Shown one piece after another: positions 8,874 through 13,940 of a DNA stretch of 39,327 nucleotides. The position numbers and the translations under genes were made by a program. Numbering within the stretch: the first letter of the stretch is position 1; every line of letters starts with the position of its first letter. This DNA comes from Gilliamella sp. Choc4-2 (GTDB taxonomy: Bacteria > Pseudomonadota > Gammaproteobacteria > Enterobacterales > Orbaceae): positions 1 through 39,327 of the forward strand of contig NZ_LZHG01000046.1 of the NCBI RefSeq assembly GCF_001690355.1, in the 5' to 3' direction. The notes beneath the pieces are model-generated. The model worked only from the letters and a program-made list of their open reading frames with translations. It had not been told where the DNA came from and searched no databases.

Positions 8874-9665
8874 ATGGCATTACCGGAAAGATTATTTTAT
8901 ACACTTGACCAAGCTGGAAAAATATTAAATTGTACAATAGAAGATTTACTTTATTTTGGTTATGCAAAGGTTTGTCAATTTTGCTTTATTTTACCCAATA
9001 CTGACATTGATTTATGTGTTGTAAGCACGACAAAAATATTAAGCAATTTGACATTTGAAAAATACACACGTTATAAATACATTACTCCATATACATACTT
9101 GGAAGAAAACACAAGAGACCATATTGAAGCCGGAGAAATTCATATAGATGGTTTATTAGCTATATCTCCCAGGGACTCTGAGATTTTATATAAAAACTTT
9201 ATTAATAAAAAGAGTAATGATATTGAAATATCTGCAGCCTTAATTCCGAGAGTAGCTTCAGATGTAATTAATAGCACAAAAGATTATGATGTGATGGATA
9301 TTTATTTTTCAGAGGATTTATCATTAAATTTAACACAATTATTTATAACAAATTATGAAATGGAATTATTAAAAAATGGTGGTAGAAACATTGAATTAGA
9401 TGCTTATTTTGGTGGTTTAAATAAATTCAACGGCAAAGCAAATTATTTAAATCTCAATAACCTTACTAGTGGAATTGACAACACTCCGACAAATTTACAA
9501 ATTGAATTTATTAGAAATTTATTGTTTTTGAAATATGGTGAAGATGCAATTGAAAATCCAAGAAATTTTATTGAAAAAAATAAAAGTCCTTTGGTTAGAG
9601 ATTTTGAACTTAATGGATTGAAATATCCATCAGGAAAGTCATTAGAAAAGTGGTTAAAAAAATAA
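8874..9665 (+). CDS. Unknown protein with an N-terminal DNA-binding-like segment
   Basis: 263 residues; function not recognised. Residues 4-30 (ERLFYTLDQAGKILNC, then IEDLLYFG) read like the first helices of a MerR/AlpA-type winged helix, common in proteins next to phage integrases. The middle is mixed alpha/beta without motifs I can name. The C-terminus, FIEKNKSPLVRDFELNG with SGKSLEKWLKK, looks like a short helical, possibly DNA-binding tail. No signal peptide or membrane segment is seen. An extended -10 (8828-8836) precedes it, so it may be the first gene of the rightward program, as an immunity or regulatory protein. That role is inference from position. Confidence 0.7.
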   Translation: MALPERLFYTLDQAGKILNCTIEDLLYFGYAKVCQFCFILPNTDIDLCVVSTTKILSNLTFEKYTRYKYITPYTYLEENTRDHIEAGEIHIDGLLAISPRDSEILYKNFINKKSNDIEISAALIPRVASDVINSTKDYDVMDIYFSEDLSLNLTQLFITNYEMELLKNGGRNIELDAYFGGLNKFNGKANYLNLNNLTSGIDNTPTNLQIEFIRNLLFLKYGEDAIENPRNFIEKNKSPLVRDFELNGLKYPSGKSLEKWLKK

Positions 9666-9666
9666 T

Positions 9667-9699
9667 TTCGGAATTTCCGAACTAATTTTGGAAACTTCC
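9667..9699. promoter_or_regulatory. Operator-like palindromes before alpA
   Basis: TTCGGAA-T-TTCCGAA (9667-9681) is a perfect 7-1-7 palindrome overlapping the end of the preceding gene's intergenic space. It is followed by an imperfect TTTTGGAA...TTCCCAAAA palindrome (about 9686-9704). Both lie upstream of the alpA-like gene and look like repressor sites. No cognate protein can be assigned. Confidence 0.4.
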
Positions 9700-9727
9700 C
9701 AAAACTAAATAATACCTATCATACAAT

Positions 9728-9762
9728 CCTCATTAAGTTAAACACAAATGAACTTAATGAGG
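9728..9762 (+). promoter_or_regulatory. 12-bp inverted repeat covering the alpA ribosome-binding site
   Basis: CCTCATTAAGTT (9728-9739) and its exact complement AACTTAATGAGG (9751-9762) are separated by 11 nt. The right arm contains GAGG, the ribosome-binding site of the alpA-like ORF starting at 9769. In RNA the hairpin would hide it; in DNA the same repeat could be an operator. Confidence 0.6.
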
Positions 9763-9768
9763 TAAGAA

Positions 9769-9948
9769 ATGCAGTTAAATACTCCTAAATATTATTCCCT
9801 TGATGAACTGGCGTTAATCTTAGGTTGTGCTAAGAATACATTACGCTACGATCCAAATTTCCCCAAAGGTATTAAAGTTGGCAAGCGTCGAGTAGTTTAC
9901 GATATGGCCGAAGTTAAAACCTATTTAGAAAGCAACCGAGTACAGTAA
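9769..9948 (+). CDS. AlpA-like / MerR-type small regulator (possible excisionase)
   Basis: A 59-residue protein, too short for many gene finders, starting MQLNTPKYYSLDELALILG. It has the winged-helix pattern of AlpA/Xis-like phage regulators: a LDELALILGCAKNTLR helix-turn-helix, then PNFPKGIKVGKRRVVYDMAEV, the beta-wing with a closing helix that ends in KTYLESN. Proteins of this type (P4 Vis, AlpA, Gram-negative PICI AlpA) activate satellite genes or act as excisionase with the integrase. GAGG at 9759-9762 is a good ribosome-binding site but is locked in a perfect inverted repeat. The next gene begins 10 nt downstream. Confidence 0.8.
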   Translation: MQLNTPKYYSLDELALILGCAKNTLRYDPNFPKGIKVGKRRVVYDMAEVKTYLESNRVQ

Positions 9949-9958
9949 GGGGCTTTCA

Positions 9959-10246
9959 ATGTCATATTCAATCACTCCAGAACAACACAAAGCAATTAGG
10001 GATAAATACGGTATCCAATATGATCGTCTTGTTCGTGAAAATGAACGATACAAAATTACAAGTATCGCCCGTTCTACTGCTTGGCAACTTGAGAAAGAAG
10101 GTAAATATCCATTAAGAAAATCGTTAGGAGCTAATTCTTGCGGTTGGTCATTAGTGGAATTACTTCACTGGATAGACAACCCTCCAGCAGTAGCAAAGAT
10201 AAATCAACCGACTAAACGCCGAGGGTTTGCTAATGGGAGCTACTAA
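9959..10246 (+). CDS. AlpA-family phage regulatory protein
   Basis: 95 residues. Residues 22-72 fit the AlpA pattern: RLVRENERYKITSIARSTAW forms the helix-turn-helix, then QLEKEGKYPLRKSLGAN, and GWSLVELLHWIDN as the closing helix. A basic tail follows. AlpA proteins are transcription activators or excisionase regulators in P4-like elements and PICIs. It starts 10 nt after the smaller AlpA-like gene with GGGG before the ATG, and its stop lies just before the Rha start codon, so the three genes form one unit. Two consecutive AlpA-type genes may divide excision and gene-activation roles; that is inference. Confidence 0.82.
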   Translation: MSYSITPEQHKAIRDKYGIQYDRLVRENERYKITSIARSTAWQLEKEGKYPLRKSLGANSCGWSLVELLHWIDNPPAVAKINQPTKRRGFANGSY

Positions 10247-10247
10247 G

Positions 10248-10886
10248 ATGATTATTAAGCAAGGTGATATTGAATTAGTTCAATCTAAAGAGGTTCGTAT
10301 TGATAGCCGTTTGGTAGCTGAAAAAATGGGAATTAAACATTTGAGTTTGATGTCTTTAGTTAATAAAAATAAAAGTGAGCTTCGGGAATTAGGCACGCTT
10401 CCATTTCAAATCGAAACGTGCAAACACCGAACGGGTGCAAGTAAAAGTAAATATGTATTACTAAATGAAATTCAATTTGATTTTATATCTCGGTTAATCA
10501 GAGGTAAGAATCATAAAGATATTGTTAGATTTAAATTAGATGTAACCAAAGCCTTTGCTGCTAGTCGTAAGCGTGAAGCCGTAAAACGTGAATCATTAGC
10601 CTATTACCATGAAAGCCGAGATTCATTATCAACCATGCAAGGAGTAGAAAAACATCACTATATAAACCTTGCTAGAGCTGAAAATAAAATGATTGGTTTA
10701 TCTACTGGTGAGCGACAAAATGCTGATGAAGTTCAATTAGGTATGTTGATTTGTTTACAACAGATTGAAACATCCGTATTTAAAGAAATCGATTCACCGA
10801 CAGAAGCAATTAGAGAAGTGAGTAGACGGTTTAATGCTCTTGCTAATTTAATTAGTCCCAACGGTGGGATTACTCATGTTCGGTAA
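10248..10886 (+). CDS. Rha-family phage regulatory protein
   Basis: 212 residues. The N-terminal half has the pRha (PF09669-type) pattern: VQSKEVRIDSRLVAEKMGIKHLSLMSLV, then a short strand region and YVLLNEIQFDFISRLIRG. Known Rha proteins (phage phi80, lambdoid phages) affect phage growth in IHF-deficient hosts and probably bind DNA. The C-terminal half is helical and highly charged, with no domain I recognise. ATG 10248 was chosen because GGGAG lies 8 nt upstream; earlier in-frame TTG/ATG codons at 10227 and 10233 lack a site. ihfA lies elsewhere in this window but is not linked to the element. Confidence 0.85.
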   Translation: MIIKQGDIELVQSKEVRIDSRLVAEKMGIKHLSLMSLVNKNKSELRELGTLPFQIETCKHRTGASKSKYVLLNEIQFDFISRLIRGKNHKDIVRFKLDVTKAFAASRKREAVKRESLAYYHESRDSLSTMQGVEKHHYINLARAENKMIGLSTGERQNADEVQLGMLICLQQIETSVFKEIDSPTEAIREVSRRFNALANLISPNGGITHVR

Positions 10887-10891
10887 TAAAA

Positions 10892-10920
10892 AAAGGCAAC
10901 CTGTTACAGTTGCCTTTATT
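10892..10920 (+). terminator. Hairpin after rha, terminator-like
   Basis: A perfect 9-bp stem (AAAGGCAAC at 10892-10900, GTTGCCTTT at 10909-10917) with an 8-nt loop ends in TTTATT. It starts 6 nt after the rha stop. Confidence 0.65.
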
Positions 10921-10953
10921 CAAACATTAAAATCAATTAATAAGGAATTTTCA

Positions 10954-11106
10954 ATGACAGTAGATATAATTAGATGCATTGAGATTGTGCCAAAGCGTCA
11001 CGCATTTAAAGCACGTTCTTATAATAACGCAGAGCTAAAAAATTGGGTAGATTTCGGAAGCGTTCGAAAGGATTTTAATTATTTATTCAATCTCATTTTA
11101 CAAGCA
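10954..11106 (+). pseudogene. Possible truncated small gene, coding end unclear
   Basis: An AAGGA ribosome-binding site precedes ATG 10954, and the first ~45 residues (MTVDIIRCIEIVPKRHAFKA onward) look like natural protein. The frame then runs on through DNA that on the other strand encodes a convincing repressor, and stays open by chance into the Icd-like gene, ending at 11604. The end given here is where protein-like sequence stops. Either it is a gene cut short by acquisition of the repressor module, or a real longer protein overlapping it antiparallel. Confidence 0.35.
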
Positions 11107-11246
11107 GTTTTGACCCAACCAGAAAAAGATTCACCATCTTTCTTGGCTTGTTGGTTAATTTGTTCAAGTAGATCATCTTCGAACCTTATAATTTTTCTTG
11201 TACTGTTAGAACGATCTGTTTTTTTCTTATCTTTTTTTTCTTGCAT
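11079..11246 (-). CDS. Small ribbon-helix-helix repressor (YlcI/YnfO-like)
   Basis: A 55-residue protein read against all its neighbours. A basic N-terminus (MQEKKDKKKTDRSN) is followed by a beta strand (STRKIIRFEDDL) and two helices (LEQINQQAKKDGES, FSGWVKTACKMR), the Arc/MetJ-like ribbon-helix-helix fold seen in small prophage proteins such as YlcI/YnfO. Its minus-strand promoter appears to be TTGCTT (11314-11319) and TATAAT (11291-11296) with 17-bp spacing. Three related 10-mers (GGTGCGTACC type) lie over and after that promoter. This suggests an autoregulated repressor. No toxin partner is evident. Confidence 0.72.
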   Translation of the reverse strand: MQEKKDKKKTDRSNSTRKIIRFEDDLLEQINQQAKKDGESFSGWVKTACKMRLNK

Positions 11247-11247
11247 T

Positions 11248-11319
11248 GGTGCGTACCTTTATGATAAATTAAATACTGTTGGTATGCACCATTATAAGGG
11301 TGAGTACCATAAAAAGCAA
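11248..11319 (-). promoter_or_regulatory. Promoter with three operator-like 10-mers for the RHH repressor
   Basis: On the minus strand: -35 TTGCTT at 11319-11314 and -10 TATAAT at 11296-11291, spacer 17 bp. Related decamers lie at 11299-11308 (GGTGAGTACC, in the spacer), 11281-11290 (GGTATGCACC, just after the -10) and 11248-11257 (GGTGCGTACC, just before the start codon). All have the GGT-N4-ACC frame. The arrangement is typical of a repressor-controlled promoter. Confidence 0.6.
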
Positions 11320-11385
11320 TCCCCCGAAGTGTTACCAGCACTATCGAGGGATCTAACCACAATAACATTAAACGAGGTAATGATT

Positions 11386-11604
11386 ATGGCTAACCGCTAT
11401 GATAGCGTACACCTATGCGCAAGACAACCCAAACTATATAAATTCTATGACCTATCAACGGCTCAAGTAGTCCAAACAACGGCAACAACCGAACGCCAAG
11501 CACGCAAGAGCCTAGGCAAATCATCCCTTATCTTTATTGCCAGAATTCGCTTACATTCAGTTATTGATCAAGCTAAAAGCTTTGGAGGTTACAGCCATGA
11601 ATAA
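11386..11604 (+). CDS. Icd/Ash-like phage protein (host cell division inhibitor-like)
   Basis: 72 residues from ATG 11386, chosen because GAGGT lies 8 nt upstream. It contains YKFYDLSTAQVVQTTATTER followed by QARKSLGKSSLIFIARIRLH, matching the short conserved pattern of proteins annotated as Icd-like or Ash family: a strand, then TERQAR with a helix, then an FxARIRL strand. These occur in P4-like elements and in prophages of Enterobacterales and Pasteurellales. P4 Icd blocks host division when overproduced; activity here is unknown. The stop overlaps the next start region (GGAGG within this gene serves the gene at 11597), so it begins a translationally coupled run. Confidence 0.7.
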   Translation: MANRYDSVHLCARQPKLYKFYDLSTAQVVQTTATTERQARKSLGKSSLIFIARIRLHSVIDQAKSFGGYSHE

Positions 11605-11824
11605 TGATCAGTTAATTTGTAATGTTGAATCTAAACTTATTCAAGTTCGGAGCATGGCTAAAATTGCCTTAGATAATACTAACTATAAGTGCGCAGGATA
11701 TGACGAGCCTTTTATCGAACAAGCCGATATGAGTAATTTACTGTGGGTTATCGTTGATTTAGTAGAGCAAGATTTTGATGAGTTACAAGAATATGGGTTA
11801 ATGGAGGAGAAAAACAATGGCTAA
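11597..11824 (+). CDS. Small acidic phage protein, unknown function
   Basis: 75 residues from ATG 11597; GGAGG at 11584-11588 sets the start, and the longer upstream frame is overlap with the Icd-like gene. It is acidic and helical (DNTNYKCAGYDEPFIEQADM, LLWVIVDLVEQDFDELQEYG), with no motif I recognise. It overlaps the preceding gene by 8 nt and the following one by 8 nt, so translation is coupled. Small acidic proteins of this kind are common in the early region of phages and satellites. Nothing else can be assigned. Confidence 0.75.
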   Translation: MNNDQLICNVESKLIQVRSMAKIALDNTNYKCAGYDEPFIEQADMSNLLWVIVDLVEQDFDELQEYGLMEEKNNG

Positions 11825-12038
11825 TATCTCACTGGACGCAATAAATACTATCAATACAAAACTAGGACAAGCTAACGCTATCACCACGCTTTTAATGGCT
11901 GATTGTGATTCAAACGCGCCAATTAATGATGAGTTACGCGCCTACGCCCTTGATGCTGTATCAGACTTAATTAACGATTCTAAAAAGCTATTTAGAAGTG
12001 AAACCGAGCGCAAGGAGGCAAAGAATGAAAGAGTTTGA
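11817..12038 (+). CDS. Small phage protein, unknown function
   Basis: 73 residues. It starts inside the end of the previous gene (ATGGCTAA overlap) with a GGAGG site, and ends inside the start of the next. Predicted largely helical: SLDAINTINTKLGQANAITT, and RAYALDAVSDLINDSKKLF, with a charged tail. The helix pattern resembles small phage proteins that pair with the preceding acidic protein, but no family is recognised. Confidence 0.72.
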   Translation: MANISLDAINTINTKLGQANAITTLLMADCDSNAPINDELRAYALDAVSDLINDSKKLFRSETERKEAKNERV

Positions 12039-12216
12039 TTTTGTCCATAACAATGACGGCACTATTACCGCATTAAGGCTTAAAAATGGCAAATATGTAG
12101 CACTACTTTCTTTTGGCAAGGATGAAATCTCTGATTTACTTGCTGATGTCACTAAGCGACTACCGCCCGAAGTTAGGCGATACATGACACAAATTAAGGG
12201 GGTAAATCATGAATAA
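12025..12216 (+). CDS. Small phage protein, unknown function
   Basis: 63 residues from ATG 12025, chosen because AAGGAGG lies 6 nt upstream; an in-frame GTG 27 nt earlier has no such site. The sequence begins with strands (EFDFVHNNDGTITALRLKNG, KYVALLSF) and ends in a helix (ISDLLADVTKRL). It overlaps both neighbours by a few bases. Unrecognised. Confidence 0.7.
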   Translation: MKEFDFVHNNDGTITALRLKNGKYVALLSFGKDEISDLLADVTKRLPPEVRRYMTQIKGVNHE

Positions 12217-12583
12217 TCAGCAAGAAGTGACAGCAATTCACCATAGTATCGTTGATTCTACCATGGCGATAATAGCAGGTTTATTTTTAATTGAGCAGAT
12301 TAATAAAAACAGCGCCAAGGTGTTTATTCATGACGGTATCAAAATTGATATTGATAAAGATTTAATTGTGTTAGGGCTAAAAATGAATCTTAAAGATAGC
12401 TTAATTGAAGACTTTGGCGAAAGTGATGGCTTAAATCGCACCTATGGACTATTAAAAAAGATGTACGCCGAAAGTGATAATAAACCTATGGCACTAACAC
12501 AATTCGGGCAAGAAATGTTTGCATCGTTATTTATTGATTTAGCCGAAGATATTAAATCTGAATCTAGCTCGACAATTCATTAA
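12209..12583 (+). CDS. Unknown phage protein
   Basis: 124 residues, mostly helical. It overlaps the previous gene by 8 nt and has GGGGG before its ATG. The segment STMAIIAGLFLIEQINKNSA is moderately hydrophobic but too polar at its ends to be called a membrane helix with confidence. No domain recognised. It is the largest gene of the coupled small-gene run. Confidence 0.7.
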   Translation: MNNQQEVTAIHHSIVDSTMAIIAGLFLIEQINKNSAKVFIHDGIKIDIDKDLIVLGLKMNLKDSLIEDFGESDGLNRTYGLLKKMYAESDNKPMALTQFGQEMFASLFIDLAEDIKSESSSTIH

Positions 12584-12594
12584 GGGGGGATGTA

Positions 12595-12791
12595 ATGAAA
12601 ATCAATGAAATTACAGCCCAAGCCGTACCACTATAAGGGTTTATATTCGCTACCGTAAGGATATTGATACCACTTGGCGGATTAAGTACCTGATAGCTGG
12701 CTCACAATATTTAAATATTAAAGCTGTATTACCTGACGCAAAAAGAACTTATTTAGAATTGTTATGTGAGGCTGGTTTAAACGATGGCTAA
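12595..12791 (+). pseudogene. Frameshifted small gene
   Basis: ATG 12595 with a GGGGGGA site starts MKINEITAQAVPL and stops at once. From about 12630 another frame reads VYIRYRKDIDTTWRIKYLIA and continues to LLCEAGLNDG, ending at 12791 with the ATGGCTAA overlap used by its neighbours. Joining the two frames near 12625-12640 gives one protein of about 65 residues. A single-base indel, or a sequencing error, is the simplest explanation. The function is unknown. Confidence 0.6.
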
Positions 12792-13077
12792 TATTACCTT
12801 ACAAGAAGTTAAGTTACATTGCCGTATTGATGACAGTGACACCTTAGAAGATAGCTTACTTCAAATCTATATAGATGCTGCTCTTGAAGTTTGTCAAAAG
12901 CATATAGGAAAATCATTTGATATACAGGAATTCACGCCAGCAATCAAAGCAGGTTGTCTTATGTATATAGCTCATCTATATGAGAACCGAGAAATGGTTA
13001 GTACTAACACCGTAAGCGAAGTGCCGTTAGCTATTTCTTCATTGTGGAGTATCTACCGTGACCCAGCTATCTATTAG
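12784..13077 (+). CDS. gp6-like head-tail connector protein
   Basis: 97 residues with the pattern of the HK97 gp6 / phage QLRG connector family (PF05135-type): TLQEVKLHCRIDDSDTLEDS, then LLQIYIDAALEVCQKHIGK, IKAGCLMYIAHLYENREM, and the end VPLAISSLWSIYRDP. In HK97-like phages this protein forms the ring between portal and tail. Here no portal or tail gene is present, so it would have to work with a helper phage or be a relic. The start overlaps the stop of the frameshifted gene. The order connector-HNH-TerS-TerL differs from the usual phage order. Confidence 0.88.
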   Translation: MANITLQEVKLHCRIDDSDTLEDSLLQIYIDAALEVCQKHIGKSFDIQEFTPAIKAGCLMYIAHLYENREMVSTNTVSEVPLAISSLWSIYRDPAIY

Positions 13078-13081
13078 GTGA

Positions 13082-13453
13082 ATGATGCCAATACAACCAT
13101 TAAAGAGATGTTCATATCCTAATTGTCGTAACCGTGTTAAATCAGGACGATGTAATGAGCATAGAAGAGATAAACAGCAAGATAAAGCACGAGGAACAGC
13201 AGCACAACGAGGCTATAATCATCGATGGCAAATATATCGAGCTGAGTACCTTAGGCACAACCCACTATGCAAAATGTGTAATGATAAAGGATTACTCACT
13301 CCTGCTACTGTGATAGACCATATCAAACCTGTTGAGAATGGACAAAGTGACCCTCTCTTTTGGCAAGCAAGTAATCATCAACCATTATGCCGTGATTGTC
13401 ATAGCTATAAGACAAGAGTAATCGATAAACGAGGATTTGGGTCATCTTCATAA
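13082..13453 (+). CDS. Phage HNH endonuclease
   Basis: 123 residues. The N-terminus has a zinc-binding cluster (CSYPNCRNRVKSGRCNEH). The core is RGYNHRWQIYRAEYLRHNPL, CKMCNDKG, VIDHIKPVENGQ and NHQPLCRDCHSYKTR, a complete HNH motif with zinc cysteines. In HK97-type phages an HNH protein next to the terminase genes is needed for cos cleavage by TerS/TerL. Here it sits directly before the TerS gene, separated by a 142-bp gap that is a cos candidate. ATG 13085 is an equally good start. Confidence 0.93.
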   Translation: MMPIQPLKRCSYPNCRNRVKSGRCNEHRRDKQQDKARGTAAQRGYNHRWQIYRAEYLRHNPLCKMCNDKGLLTPATVIDHIKPVENGQSDPLFWQASNHQPLCRDCHSYKTRVIDKRGFGSSS

Positions 13454-13595
13454 TAAAGACAACTGATAGCAGTCCTCAGATATGATGAGTGGGTAGGGGG
13501 GAATGTTCAAAGAAATTCAAAAAGCTAAAAGACCGCCCCCCTCCTCAAATTTTTATGCACAGTGATTTTTTAGAAAGTAGAGGAAAAATAATAAG
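13454..13595 (+). other. Candidate cos (packaging) region between HNH and terS
   Basis: This 142-bp non-coding gap between the HNH and terminase genes carries G6 (13496-13501) and C6 (13536-13541) runs that can pair, and an unusual GC island, GACCGCCCCCCTCCTC (13531-13546), in otherwise AT-rich DNA. In HNH/TerS/TerL phages the cos site usually lies here. The cut position is not determined. Confidence 0.4.
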
Positions 13596-13940
13596 ATGAA
13601 AGCACCAAAATATTTAGATAAATTAGCCAAAGAACAATGGAAACTTAGAGCCGATCACTTAGCACAGCGTGATGACATTCAACCAGCCGATTGGACCAAC
13701 TTAGAGCTATATTGCGTTAATTACTCAATGTATCGTAAAGCAATGGAAGACATTGCAACGCGTGGGTTTTCAATCGTTAACTCACAAGGTACAGAAAGCC
13801 GTAACCCTGCATTAAGTGCAAAGTCAGAAGCTGAAAAAATTATGATTAAAATGGCTTCATTACTGGGCTTCGACCCTGTTAGTCGTCGCAAAAATCCCGT
13901 AGAAGTTGAAGAGGAAGACGAGCTTGACCGCTTGGCATAA
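13596..13940 (+). CDS. terS: Terminase small subunit, P27 family
   Basis: 114 residues matching the P27-like TerS family: APKYLDKLAKEQWKLRADHL at the start, DWTNLELYCVNYSMYRKAM in the middle, NPALSAKSEAEKIMIKMASL, then LLGFDPVSRRK and an acidic tail. TerS recognises cos/pac DNA and regulates the large subunit. The tail overlaps the start of terL, which is usual. In satellites, a private TerS redirects packaging toward satellite DNA. Confidence 0.9.
   Translation: MKAPKYLDKLAKEQWKLRADHLAQRDDIQPADWTNLELYCVNYSMYRKAMEDIATRGFSIVNSQGTESRNPALSAKSEAEKIMIKMASLLGFDPVSRRKNPVEVEEEDELDRLA

Noticed and set aside
10864-11604. A 246-codon plus-strand open frame as a single gene
   Set aside because: It contains the rha end, a terminator-like hairpin and a convincing antisense gene. 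Only the part from 11386 has a good start and family match; the part from 10954 is listed as a doubtful remnant.
11079-11604. Toxin-antitoxin pair formed by the RHH repressor and the Icd-like gene
   Set aside because: The genes are divergent-overlapping rather than co-transcribed, and the Icd-like protein is not a known toxin family partner of RHH antitoxins.
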